64,000 nucleotides of DNA from Bacteroides ndongoniae (GTDB lineage Bacteria; Bacteroidota; Bacteroidia; Bacteroidales; Bacteroidaceae). The stretch spans positions 372,001-436,000 of the forward strand of contig NZ_FNVV01000014.1 of NCBI RefSeq assembly GCF_900108345.1. Reading direction: 5' to 3'. Below are positions 51,183 to 59,125 of this stretch, one piece after another. Both the position numbers and the translations under genes were made by a program. Position 1 is the stretch's first letter, and every line of letters begins with the position of its first letter. The notes below the pieces were generated by a model that was not told the origin of the DNA, ran no database searches, and saw only the letters and a list, made by a program, of their open reading frames with translations.

Positions 51183-51977
51183 ATGAAACGATATACCATA
51201 CATACATTCTCGGCACTCGCCCTGCTCCTTGCGGCCGCAGCCTGCACGCAGGACGATGCGGTTCTGCTCCCCGAAGCACCGGAGGGCATACCCATGACCT
51301 TTACCGCCAAGGGACTGAATCCCACGGCGGCAACCACCACCGGCACCCGCGCCACGGTGGACGGCGACTGGGAGGGCGTGACTGCGGTCGCCATCCAAAT
51401 AGGCAACGAAGTGAAAGCATACCGCGTGACCCCCTCTTCCGACAACCTTACCGCCACCCTCAGCAGCGATGACCCGCACTACTGGGCGGGAGAAAGTGCC
51501 GTCACCGTATCGGCATGGTGGCCCTATACGGACGGGCAGACCTCGATGCCCGCCGTGACGGTGCAGGCAGACCAGCGCGGTGACGGATATGCCCAAAGCG
51601 ACCACATCGGCGTGGCGGAGGAACTGCTGCATTACAACGGAGGCACACCCACGCTTGCCTTTACGCACCGCACGGCGCGGGTGACCGTCGTTCTGACGGA
51701 CTACACCGAGGGGCTGAAGTCCGTGCAGCTGACGGGCCTCTCCACCGAGAACGGCAACCCGGCCGAAATCACCCCGTATGACAAGAGTGGCGACACCTAC
51801 ACCGCCCTCGTCGCCCCGCAAAGTGTGGCAGCGGGCACGACATTCATTACCTGCAAATTCACCAACGGCAAGGTCTTCGTCTATAAGATGAAGAACGATA
51901 CCGACTGGCAGGCGGGCGAGGAATATACCTACACCGTCTCCCTCGCTGCGGCAAAAGACCCGGGATACACGGGCTGA
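51183..51977 (+). CDS. Fimbrillin-family lipoprotein 3
   Basis: 264 residues. Lipobox AAAC (Cys21). It shares with protein 2 the segments TRATVDGDWEGV, VTVSAWWPY and THRTARVTV plus GLSTENGNPAEIT, so the two arose by duplication; it stops where protein 2 continues into GLUG repeats. Starts 12 bases after protein 2. Probably another pilus subunit. Confidence 0.85.
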   Translation: MKRYTIHTFSALALLLAAAACTQDDAVLLPEAPEGIPMTFTAKGLNPTAATTTGTRATVDGDWEGVTAVAIQIGNEVKAYRVTPSSDNLTATLSSDDPHYWAGESAVTVSAWWPYTDGQTSMPAVTVQADQRGDGYAQSDHIGVAEELLHYNGGTPTLAFTHRTARVTVVLTDYTEGLKSVQLTGLSTENGNPAEITPYDKSGDTYTALVAPQSVAAGTTFITCKFTNGKVFVYKMKNDTDWQAGEEYTYTVSLAAAKDPGYTG

Positions 51978-52103
51978 CCATTATTACATGGGCTTAAAAC
52001 CCGGGCGCAACTCCGGTTCCGCCCGGTTACGAAATGAATAAATTTTATTGTCAAACCGCCGAATGTCGGCACCCCGTCAGGAAGGGGTTGTGGAGGGGGA
52101 GAG

Positions 52104-52164
52104 TCAAACTCCCCACCTTTGATAATCAAACTCCCCACCTTTGCCAACCAAACTCCCCACCTTT
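52104..52164. repeat. 22-bp tandem repeat, 3 copies
   Basis: CAAACTCCCCACCTTTG occurs at 52104-52120, 52126-52142 and 52148-52164, each separated by five variable bases. The last copy can pair with AAGGTAGGGAG (52172-52182). A perfect palindrome CCTGCCGGCAGG follows at 52195-52206. Confidence 0.9.
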
Positions 52165-52227
52165 GATAGCCTAAGGTAGGGAGGCTTCCGGACAGCCTGC
52201 CGGCAGGAAGTAAAAAAACTTTGTACT

Positions 52228-52728
52228 ATGGCATACTTTAAGAAAAAACAAATGAAGAGTAATGGGAAGTGGTATCCCGTGTCTGTAACCATCGGCCGCC
52301 CCGTCGGTACCGACACCGTGGCCAAGAAACTGGCCGACCTGTCGTCGCTTAGTGTGGGCGACGTGCTGTCTGTGCTCAAGCTGCTGGGCGGCGTCATCGG
52401 CGACTACATGAACAACGGCCGCTCCGTCAAGCTGGACGGTGTGGGCACCTTCTACTACACCGCCAACGCCGAAGGCCAGGGCGTGGACTCGCCCGACAAG
52501 GTGGGCGCGCAGCAGATAACGGGCACGCGCGTGCGCTTCATCCCCGAGACCACACGCGACAGTAGTAACAAGGTGACCACCCGCAGCCTGGTGAGCAGCG
52601 ACATCTTCTGGGAACTGCTGGACGACGAAATCCCCGCACGCCCCGTGCCCGATGGCGAGGACGGCGGCGAGGAACCCGAACCCGGCGGCGGAACGACGGA
52701 GCCGGGCGGGGAGGATCCGCTGGGATAA
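52228..52728 (+). CDS. HU-HIG family DNA-binding protein
   Basis: 166 residues. Residues 1-125 fit the HU-like domain of the HU-HIG group (LDGVGTFYYTANAEG near 71-85); the tail 135-166 is Gly/Pro/Glu-rich, the 'glycine-rich' version of the family. The start MAYFKKKQMKSNGKWYPV is typical. It could be a nucleoid or regulatory protein of the fimbrial island, or unrelated cargo. Codon use is GC-rich like its neighbours upstream. Confidence 0.85.
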   Translation: MAYFKKKQMKSNGKWYPVSVTIGRPVGTDTVAKKLADLSSLSVGDVLSVLKLLGGVIGDYMNNGRSVKLDGVGTFYYTANAEGQGVDSPDKVGAQQITGTRVRFIPETTRDSSNKVTTRSLVSSDIFWELLDDEIPARPVPDGEDGGEEPEPGGGTTEPGGEDPLG

Positions 52729-52736
52729 GGAAGAAA

Positions 52737-52764
52737 ATGAAGAATGAAGAATGAGGAATGAAGA
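52737..52764. repeat. Heptamer repeats ATGARGA, 4 units
   Basis: Four consecutive 7-bp units just after the HU-HIG stop codon. Confidence 0.9.
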
Positions 52765-52771
52765 ATGTATC

Positions 52772-52844
52772 TGTCATTCTGAGCGACAGCGAAGAATCTC
52801 AACAGCCAGCTGAAGAGAGATGCTTCACTACGTTCAGCATGACA
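52772..52844. repeat. Palindromic REP-like element
   Basis: TGTCATTCTGAGCG at the left end matches the inverse of CGTTCAGCATGACA at the right end in 12 of 14 positions, and the complementarity continues inward through GAAGAATCTC and GAGATGCTTC. This type of dispersed palindrome is common between genes in many bacteria. Confidence 0.85.
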
Positions 52845-52908
52845 ATGAAGAATGGAGGGGGGCAAGACAAAGGTATCTGAATAGGGTGTGTTGAACGGTA
52901 TCTGCGCT

Positions 52909-52930
52909 CCCCTCCTTCGGGAAGGAGGGG
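52909..52930. repeat. G/C-rich hairpin
   Basis: CCCCTCCTT (52909-52917) and AAGGAGGGG (52922-52930) around CGGG. A similar phrase with CCCC and AAGGGG lies near 52066, so this may be another dispersed repeat. No T-run follows. Confidence 0.7.
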
Positions 52931-53057
52931 GGCCCAACGGGCGGGGTGGTAGGCTTTACGACACGCTGTATATCACTTTCACTATCTTTTGATAAGCTAG
53001 GATACGTCTCAGCAAAAAAAATCAAGCGAGCTTGTTTTTTCTGCATTCGACTTTCAC

Positions 53058-53065
53058 TATCTTTG
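53058..53065 (+). promoter_or_regulatory. -7 promoter box of the DUF1703 gene
   Basis: TATCTTTG, exact fit, 45 bases before the start codon. The 15 bases ACTTTCACTATCTTT at 53050-53064 also occur at 52975-52989. Confidence 0.6.
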
Positions 53066-53109
53066 TCGGGACCGAGATGTATGTTTAATCATTATTCATT
53101 TGACCCGAC

Positions 53110-54675
53110 ATGAAATATCCCATTGGCATTCAAAGTTTCGACCGCATTGTCGAAGACGGTTACGTCTACGTGGACAAGACCGACCTGATATACAGCCTGA
53201 CGCACGAGAGCAGCATCTACTTCCTGAGCCGTCCCCGCCGTTTCGGCAAGAGCTTGCTTGTCTCTACGCTGAAGAACTATTATCTTGGCCGTAAGGAACT
53301 GTTCAAGGGGCTGAAGATAGAACGCATGGAACAGGCATGGGACGTTTATCCGGTGTTTCATCTGGACTTCAATGGCAGTAACTTCGCAGAAGCGGACGCA
53401 TTGCAGAAACGTTTGCACGGCTATGTGGCAGGCTGGGAAGCCGACTACGGTCTGGCTTCGGAACCAGACCGGCTGGACTTGGGAGGACGTTTTCAGAGAG
53501 TGCTCGAAGCCGCCCATAAGCAGACGGGGCGTCGCGCCGTGGTCCTTGTCGACGAGTACGACAAACCGATTCTGGACGTGCTCGACGTTGACCCTGTGCT
53601 GGAGGAGCATCACCGCAACGTGCTGAAAGCCTTTTACTCGGTATTCAAGGTGGCAGACGAACATCTGCAGTTCGTGCTGCTGACGGGCGTGACGAAGTTC
53701 TCGCAGGTGAGCGTGTTCAGCGGTTTCAACCAGCCGAAGGACATCAGCATGGACGGACGTTACGAGGCGTTGTGCGGCATCACGCAGGAAGAGATCGACC
53801 GCTACTTCCCGCAACCCATTGCCGACATGGCGGTGGACTACCGCTGTACGTCGGAAGAGATGAAGCAACGGCTGAAGCAACAGTATGACGGCTACCACTT
53901 CAGCAAACGCATGACGGACGTGTACAACCCCTTCAGCCTGCTTAATGCGCTGGACAGCCGTAGCGTGGACGATTACTGGTTCCGTTCGGGCACGCCTACC
54001 TACCTCATCCGCCTACTTTCCCATTTCAGGGAGAATATAAACGAACTGACGGGCAAGTACTACCGCCCGGAAGAGTTCATCGACTACAAGGCCGACGTGG
54101 AACGTCCGTTGCCGATGATTTACCAGAGCGGCTATCTGACCATCAAGGATTACGACATGGACTTCAATACATTCCTGCTGGACTTTCCGAACAACGAGGT
54201 GAAAAGCGGTTTTCTGACCATGCTTGCTTCGTCGTATCTGCAGTCGTCGGAAGATACGGGCGGATGGGTTCGCGACGTGGTTCGCACGCTGCGTGCAGGC
54301 GATGTGGACAGGTTGGGCACGTTGTTCACGTCGTTCCTTTCTGGCATTCCCTATACTATGCGCCGCAAGGACGATGAGGTGGAACGTGAACGTTATTTCC
54401 AGTATACGTTCTATCTGATTCTTCGCCTGATAAGCGTCTATACCGTCTATGTGGAGAAGGTTCAGAGCCACGGCCGTGTGGACTGTGTACTGGAAACTCC
54501 GCAATACGTTTACATCTTCGAATTCAAGCTCGATGGCACTGCGGACGAGGCTTTGCGACAGATAGAAGAAAAAGGTTATGCACGCGAATATGCTTTGGAT
54601 GCACGCACACTGTATAAGATAGGTGCAAGCTTCTCTTCGCAGACCGGGACGATAGAGGATTGGAAAACTGTGTGA
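53110..54675 (+). CDS. AAA-like ATPase with PD-(D/E)XK nuclease domain (DUF1703)
   Basis: 521 residues. N-terminal AAA-like domain: RPRRFGKSL (41-49) as nucleotide loop and LVDEYDKP (146-153) as Walker B. C-terminal nuclease-like domain with Asp458 (GRVDCV) and Glu471-x-Lys473 (FEFK). The family is abundant and often multi-copy in Bacteroides; a mobile-element or defence role has been suggested but is not proven. Single-gene transcript with its own promoter and terminator, next to the fimbrial island. Confidence 0.88.
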   Translation: MKYPIGIQSFDRIVEDGYVYVDKTDLIYSLTHESSIYFLSRPRRFGKSLLVSTLKNYYLGRKELFKGLKIERMEQAWDVYPVFHLDFNGSNFAEADALQKRLHGYVAGWEADYGLASEPDRLDLGGRFQRVLEAAHKQTGRRAVVLVDEYDKPILDVLDVDPVLEEHHRNVLKAFYSVFKVADEHLQFVLLTGVTKFSQVSVFSGFNQPKDISMDGRYEALCGITQEEIDRYFPQPIADMAVDYRCTSEEMKQRLKQQYDGYHFSKRMTDVYNPFSLLNALDSRSVDDYWFRSGTPTYLIRLLSHFRENINELTGKYYRPEEFIDYKADVERPLPMIYQSGYLTIKDYDMDFNTFLLDFPNNEVKSGFLTMLASSYLQSSEDTGGWVRDVVRTLRAGDVDRLGTLFTSFLSGIPYTMRRKDDEVERERYFQYTFYLILRLISVYTVYVEKVQSHGRVDCVLETPQYVYIFEFKLDGTADEALRQIEEKGYAREYALDARTLYKIGASFSSQTGTIEDWKTV

Positions 54676-54709
54676 GGAAGGCGGACGGGATATGCCCCCC
54701 CCGAAAACA

Positions 54710-54763
54710 AACAGTACGTAGCGAAGGCCTTGCGGCCGGTTCACTACGTACTGTTGTTTTTTT
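54710..54763. terminator. Terminator between the DUF1703 gene and proS
   Basis: Perfect 12-bp arms (54710-54721, 54744-54755) with an inner GGCC-TTGC-GGCC and eight T after a G; on the minus strand a T-rich tail also follows, so it can serve proS too. Confidence 0.88.
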
Positions 54764-54796
54764 CAGGTTGTGTGTATCTTTCGGTCCCGACGGGTA

Positions 54797-56290
54797 TCAA
54801 TACGAGCGGGCAAAGACTACGCGGCATGCCGAAGGCTTGCCTGTCACCATACACTTGCCGGGCTCTTTGTCGCCGGGGATGAAGGAGTCGAACGGGATGC
54901 AGCGGATGGTTGCTTTGGTCTCTTCCTTGATCTTTTCTTCGGTCTCGGTCGTACCGTCCCAGTGGGCCAGGATGAATCCGCCTTCTTCGATTTTCTCCTT
55001 GAATTCATCGTAGCTGTCTACGCTGATGATGCGCTTGTTGCGGTAATCGAGCGCTTTCTTGTAGATGTTGGCCTGGATGTCTTCGAGGAGGTCTTTTACG
55101 TACTCTTCGATGCCCTCGCACGAGCGGGTCTCTTTCTCCAGCGTGTCGCGACGCATGATTTCCATCGTGTTGTTTTCCAGGTCGCGGCCACCCATTACCA
55201 GACGCACGGGCACGCCCTTCACTTCGTAGTCGGCAAACTTGAATCCGGGACGCTTGTTGTCGGCATTGTCGTACTTCACGGAGATACCCATTGCCTTCAG
55301 TTTGGCCACGATGCCTGCCACTTTCTCGTCGATCTTGGCCAGCATCTCGGCGTTTTTGTAGATGGGCACAATCACTACCTGTATCGGAGCCAGGTGAGGC
55401 GGAAGTACCAGTCCGTTATCGTCGGAGTGGGTCATGATCAGGGCACCCATCAGACGGGTAGATACCCCCCAGGAAGTAGCCCATACGTATTCCAGCTTGT
55501 TTTCCTTGTTGACGAACTGCACGTCGAACGCTTTGGCAAAGTTCTGCCCAAGGAAGTGCGATGTACCGCTTTGCAGCGCCTTTCCGTCCTGCATCATGGC
55601 CTCGATGGTGTAGGTGTTGAGGGCACCGGCGAATCGTTCGTTGGCCGACTTCACACCTTTGATGACGGGAACAGCCATGTACTTCTCGGCGAAGTCGCTG
55701 TAGACGTTCAGCATTCTTACGGCTTCTTCCTCAGCCTCTTCGCGGGTGGCGTGGGCCGTGTGTCCTTCTTGCCACAGGAATTCGGCTGTACGCAGGAACA
55801 GGCGCGTACGCATCTCCCAGCGGAATACGTTGGCCCATTGGTTGCACAGGATGGGCAGGTCGCGGTAGGAGTTGATCCAGTTCTTGTACGTATTCCAGAT
55901 GATGGTTTCCGATGTGGGACGGATGATGAGTTCTTCTTCCAGCTTGGCAGCAGGGTCTACCACTACTCCACCCCCGTTCGGATCGTTTTTCAGACGGTAG
56001 TGTGTTACTACTGCACATTCTTTGGCGAAGCCTTCCACGTGTTCGGCCTCGCGGCTAAGGAATGATTTGGGGATAAGCAAGGGGAAATATGCGTTGACGT
56101 GTCCGGTCTCCTTGAACATTGTGTCCAGCTGACGTTGCATCTTCTCCCAGATAGCGTAACCGTACGGTTTGATAACCATACATCCACGCACAGCCGACTG
56201 TTCTGCCAGGTCGGCTTTCACTACCAATTCGTTGTACCACTGAGAATAATTCTCGCTACGTTTGGTAAGGTCTTTCAGTTCTACTGCCAT
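54797..56290 (-). CDS. proS: Prolyl-tRNA synthetase
   Basis: 497 residues, class II synthetase of the short archaeal/eukaryotic-like type without the editing insertion of E. coli ProRS. Seen: [16 protein letters not shown] (motif 1 region), [25 protein letters not shown] (motif 2), [10 protein letters not shown] (motif 3) and an anticodon-binding plus C-terminal zinc-binding-like domain ([10 protein letters not shown], ending CRVVFARSY). It charges tRNA-Pro. Stands alone; upstream promoter box at 56343-56350. Confidence 0.95.
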   Translation of the reverse strand: MAVELKDLTKRSENYSQWYNELVVKADLAEQSAVRGCMVIKPYGYAIWEKMQRQLDTMFKETGHVNAYFPLLIPKSFLSREAEHVEGFAKECAVVTHYRLKNDPNGGGVVVDPAAKLEEELIIRPTSETIIWNTYKNWINSYRDLPILCNQWANVFRWEMRTRLFLRTAEFLWQEGHTAHATREEAEEEAVRMLNVYSDFAEKYMAVPVIKGVKSANERFAGALNTYTIEAMMQDGKALQSGTSHFLGQNFAKAFDVQFVNKENKLEYVWATSWGVSTRLMGALIMTHSDDNGLVLPPHLAPIQVVIVPIYKNAEMLAKIDEKVAGIVAKLKAMGISVKYDNADNKRPGFKFADYEVKGVPVRLVMGGRDLENNTMEIMRRDTLEKETRSCEGIEEYVKDLLEDIQANIYKKALDYRNKRIISVDSYDEFKEKIEEGGFILAHWDGTTETEEKIKEETKATIRCIPFDSFIPGDKEPGKCMVTGKPSACRVVFARSY

Positions 56291-56342
56291 TTTTATTTCG
56301 TTTATTATAAGTTTTTCCTATTACGGTTTTTCAAACAGGACG

Positions 56343-56350
56343 CAAAATTA
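56343..56350 (-). promoter_or_regulatory. -7 promoter box of proS
   Basis: Minus-strand TAATTTTG fits TAnnTTTG, 53 bases before proS. Confidence 0.5.
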
Positions 56351-56484
56351 CGAAATTCTTTGCAAAAGTCATTCATTCAGCAGTTTTTTTATCAGCAGTC
56401 GGGGTTGGAAGGTGGTGTATGTCCTTTGGGCAGAGTTTCGAATGCTTTTCCGGCAGGGGCGTCCGGGGGAGGCAACAAAAAAGA

Positions 56485-56516
56485 GAGGATGTGTCTTTTC
56501 ATTTTGACACATCCTC
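56485..56516 (-). terminator. Terminator of tRNA-Gly
   Basis: Perfect 11-bp arms (56485-56495, 56506-56516), 10-base loop, then CTTTTTTG on the minus strand, 15 bases after the tRNA end. Confidence 0.88.
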
Positions 56517-56530
56517 CATTGTTCTGAGGG

Positions 56531-56603
56531 AGCGGCAAGCGGGACTCGAACCCGTGACCCTCAGCTTGGGAAGCTGATGCTCTACCAACTGAGCTACTGC
56601 CGC
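56531..56603 (-). tRNA. tRNA-Gly (CCC)
   Basis: 73 nt on the minus strand. Acceptor GCGGCAG with TTGCCGC (one G-T pair), anticodon loop TTCCCAA giving CCC, T-loop GTTCGAGTCC. Discriminator T; CCA not encoded. Reads GGG. Promoter box TACCTTTG on the minus strand at 56648-56655. Confidence 0.95.
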
Positions 56604-56647
56604 AAGATGTATGTATCGGGAGGGCGACCTCCCTTTTAAAACGTCGG

Positions 56648-56655
56648 CAAAGGTA
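56648..56655 (-). promoter_or_regulatory. -7 promoter box of tRNA-Gly
   Basis: Minus-strand TACCTTTG, exact TAnnTTTG fit, 45 bases before the tRNA. Confidence 0.55.
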
Positions 56656-56699
56656 ATAAAATCTTTTAGAAAGAATCAAGCATTTCCTGATTTATTTCC

Positions 56700-56707
56700 T
56701 ACTTTTG
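56700..56707 (+). promoter_or_regulatory. -7 promoter box of cobU
   Basis: TACTTTTG, exact fit, 33 bases before cobU. No cobalamin riboswitch was recognised between it and the start codon. Confidence 0.5.
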
Positions 56708-56739
56708 TGTGTTATTTCCAATTTTAGAAGAAGACAACC

Positions 56740-57252
56740 ATGAAACGAATCATACTTATCACCGGAGGAGAACGGTCGGGGAAAAGCACTTATGCCGAAA
56801 AGCTGGCACTTTCTCTCTCCGCCTCCCCCGTCTACATGGCCACTGCCCGCATCTGGGACGAGGAATTCCGGCAACGGGTACTCCGGCACCAGGCACGGCG
56901 GGGAAAAGAATGGACCAATATAATAGAAGAAGAAAAACATCTGAGCAAGCATGCGGTGGAAGGCCGGGTGGTGCTGATAGACTGCGTCACCCTGTGGGCC
57001 ACCAATTTCTTCTACGAACTGAAAGCCGATGTCGGCCGGTCGCTCGAAGCCGCCAAGCAGGAGTTCGACCGGTTTACGGCACAAGACGCCACCTTTATCT
57101 TCGTCACCAACGAAATAGGTATGGGCGGCACCTCCGGGAACGAAATACAACGGAAATTCACCGATATGCTGGGCTGGCTGAACCAGTATCTGGCAGCAAA
57201 GGCCGATGAAGTCGTGCTGATGGTATCGGGTATTCCGGTGAAAATAAAATAG
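56740..57252 (+). CDS. cobU: Adenosylcobinamide kinase / adenosylcobinamide-phosphate guanylyltransferase
   Basis: 170 residues. P-loop GGERSGKS (9-16) and the His50 region VLRHQARRG that takes the GMP in the second reaction. CobU phosphorylates adenosylcobinamide and turns it into the GDP form, ready for CobS. First gene of cobU-cobT-cobS-cobC, which together attach the lower ligand of cobalamin. No corrin-ring genes are in the window, so the set fits salvage or final assembly. Confidence 0.93.
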   Translation: MKRIILITGGERSGKSTYAEKLALSLSASPVYMATARIWDEEFRQRVLRHQARRGKEWTNIIEEEKHLSKHAVEGRVVLIDCVTLWATNFFYELKADVGRSLEAAKQEFDRFTAQDATFIFVTNEIGMGGTSGNEIQRKFTDMLGWLNQYLAAKADEVVLMVSGIPVKIK

Positions 57253-57254
57253 CC

Positions 57255-57310
57255 CATTAACCATTAATCATTAACCATTCACCATTAATCATTAATCATT
57301 CCCCATTATA
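57255..57310. repeat. Heptamer array, 8 x CATTAAY-like
   Basis: Eight consecutive 7-bp units (CATTAAC, CATTAAT, CATTCAC, CATTCCC, CATTATA) fill the gap between cobU and cobT, ending eight bases before the cobT start. Confidence 0.93.
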
Positions 57311-57318
57311 ATCACCGC

Positions 57319-58356
57319 ATGAAAACATTCAATATACCCCGTCCGGATATGGCTATCCGGGAGGCATTGGTCGATAAGATAAACAACCTGACGAAGCCCA
57401 AAGGCTCTTTAGGCATGTTGGAGGCTCTTGCCCTCCAGATAGGATTAGTGCAGCAAACCTTGTCGCCTGCCCTGCATCATCCGCAGAATATCATTTTTGC
57501 TGCCGACCACGGCATTGTGGAAGAAGGCGTAAGCCTCTCGCCCAAGGAAGTGACATGGCAGCAGATCAGTAATTTCCTGCATGGTGGCGCCGGAGTCAAC
57601 TTTCTGTGCCGTCAGCATGGTTTTACACTGAAAATCGTTGATGCCGGTGTCGATTATGATTTGCCTTACGAGAAGGGCATCATCAATATGAAAGTTCGTC
57701 GCGGGACCCGTAACTATCTGCACGAGGCAGCAATGAGCCGCGAAGAGATGGAGCTGTGCATCGAACGCGGAGCCGAAGTCGTGAGGCGCTGTCACGAAGA
57801 AGGCAGCAATGTGCTTAGCTTCGGGGAAATGGGAATAGGGAACACGTCGGCCTCGTCGTTGTGGATGACCTGCTTCACCGGCATTCCTCTGGAACAGTGC
57901 GTAGGTGCCGGCAGCGGACTGAACACCGAAGGCATCCGCCATAAGTATCAGGTGCTACAGCAGGCCTTGCAGCACTATGCAGGCGATTACTCTCCGTGCG
58001 ACGTGATCCGCTATTTCGGCGGACTGGAGATGGTGATGGCTGTGGGAGCCATGCTTCAGGCAGCCGAATTGAAGATGCTGATTCTGGTGGACGGCTTTAT
58101 CATGACCAGCTGCATGCTGGCAGCGAGCAAGCTGTATCCTGCTGTCCTCGATTATGCCATCTTCGGGCACTGTGGCGACGAATCCGGCCACAAGTTGCTG
58201 CTCGATGCCATGGGGGCGACTCCCCTGCTCCACTTGGGGCTTCGTTTGGGCGAAGGTACGGGTGCCATCTGTGCCTACCCCATTGTCGATTCAGCAGTAC
58301 GGATGATCAACGAGATGGACAATTTTGCCCATGCATCGATAACCAAATATTTCTAA
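57319..58356 (+). CDS. cobT: Nicotinate-nucleotide-dimethylbenzimidazole phosphoribosyltransferase
   Basis: 345 residues, CobT family: [10 protein letters not shown] (31-40 region), [12 protein letters not shown] and the catalytic Glu312 in LGEGTGA. It makes alpha-ribazole phosphate (or another lower ligand nucleotide) from nicotinate mononucleotide and a base. Second gene of the cobalamin group; separated from cobU by the heptamer array, while cobS follows after six bases. Confidence 0.94.
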   Translation: MKTFNIPRPDMAIREALVDKINNLTKPKGSLGMLEALALQIGLVQQTLSPALHHPQNIIFAADHGIVEEGVSLSPKEVTWQQISNFLHGGAGVNFLCRQHGFTLKIVDAGVDYDLPYEKGIINMKVRRGTRNYLHEAAMSREEMELCIERGAEVVRRCHEEGSNVLSFGEMGIGNTSASSLWMTCFTGIPLEQCVGAGSGLNTEGIRHKYQVLQQALQHYAGDYSPCDVIRYFGGLEMVMAVGAMLQAAELKMLILVDGFIMTSCMLAASKLYPAVLDYAIFGHCGDESGHKLLLDAMGATPLLHLGLRLGEGTGAICAYPIVDSAVRMINEMDNFAHASITKYF

Positions 58357-58362
58357 GCGCAG

Positions 58363-59106
58363 ATGAACGTATTAGCTGCATTTATCTTTTTCACCCGGTT
58401 GCCTTTTTGGAGACTTGGGGAAGTGCCTTCGGACAGCTTTAAGCATGTGGTGCCCTACTGGCCGGTGGTGGGCTGGCTGACCGGAGGCGTGATGGCTGCC
58501 GTTTTGTGGCTGGCCGCACAGGTGTTCCCGATGTCGGTGGCCTGGCTTTGTGCCATTATTGCCCGCTTGCTGCTTACCGGCTGCCTGCACGAGGATGGCT
58601 TGGCCGACTTCTTCGACGGATTTGGCGGAGGGCGCACACGCGAGCAGACACTGGCCATAATGAAGGATTCGCATATTGGCAGCTACGGGGTGATAGGGCT
58701 GATAATCTATTTCCTGTTGTTGTTTCAGTTACACGCATTGCCGTTGGACCTTCTTTGCGCCTTGGCCTTTTGTGGCGACTGCTGGTCGAAGTTTACGGCT
58801 GCGCAACTGATCAATTTTCTTCCTTATGCGCGGAAGGAGGAAGAGAGCAAGGCACACGTCGTGTACCAACGCATGAGGGTCAGCGAGTTCCTGTTGGCTC
58901 TGGCCGGTGGCGCGTTGCCTTTGGTTTGCCTGCTTCCTTTCGGCATGTGGCCGGTTGCTTTGTTTCCGGTGGTTGTGTTTGTAGCGTTGTGCCGACTGAT
59001 GAAGCGACGCCTGAACGGGTATACGGGCGATTGTTGCGGGGCCATGTTCCTGCTGTGCGAATTGGCTTTCTATTTGGGAAGCCTGTGGATGTATCATTAT
59101 TACTAA
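58363..59106 (+). CDS. cobS: Adenosylcobinamide-GDP ribazoletransferase
   Basis: 247 residues, polytopic membrane protein with about six hydrophobic segments. Family motifs FFTRLPFW near the start and LHEDGLADFFDGFGGG (near 75-90) with the Asp residues that bind Mg, plus DSHIGSYG. It joins adenosylcobinamide-GDP to alpha-ribazole (phosphate), completing the cobalamin skeleton in the inner membrane. Six bases after cobT. Confidence 0.93.
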   Translation: MNVLAAFIFFTRLPFWRLGEVPSDSFKHVVPYWPVVGWLTGGVMAAVLWLAAQVFPMSVAWLCAIIARLLLTGCLHEDGLADFFDGFGGGRTREQTLAIMKDSHIGSYGVIGLIIYFLLLFQLHALPLDLLCALAFCGDCWSKFTAAQLINFLPYARKEEESKAHVVYQRMRVSEFLLALAGGALPLVCLLPFGMWPVALFPVVVFVALCRLMKRRLNGYTGDCCGAMFLLCELAFYLGSLWMYHYY

Positions 59107-59125
59107 GAAAAGAAATAGTCAATAT

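Larger units (their letters stand above)
52729..53109. other. 381-base repeat-rich gap
   Basis: Contains heptamer repeats (52737-52764), a 73-nt palindromic repeat (52772-52844), a CCCCTCCTT/AAGGAGGGG hairpin (52909-52930), a small A/T-flanked hairpin (53016-53040) and a promoter box (53058-53065). No gene seen. Confidence 0.8.

Noticed and set aside
50724-51821. Minus-strand open frame of about 365 codons across the fimbrillin genes
   Set aside because: Product of high GC in the antisense frame; no signal, domain or fitting start, and it crosses two real genes.
52104-52164. Possible small CRISPR array
   Set aside because: 17-bp repeats with only 5-bp spacers are far too short for CRISPR.
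52455-52937. Minus-strand open frame containing the peptide CHAERSEASLF
   Set aside because: That peptide is a well-known artefact of translating the TGTCATTCTGAGCG palindromic repeat; the rest reads the heptamers as repeated SSFFI.
54770-56065. Plus-strand open frame of about 430 codons opposite proS
   Set aside because: Antisense shadow of a full, motif-complete prolyl-tRNA synthetase.
56604-56739. Cobalamin riboswitch before cobU
   Set aside because: The leader is too short (about 30 bases after the promoter box) and no B12-box-like sequence was seen.
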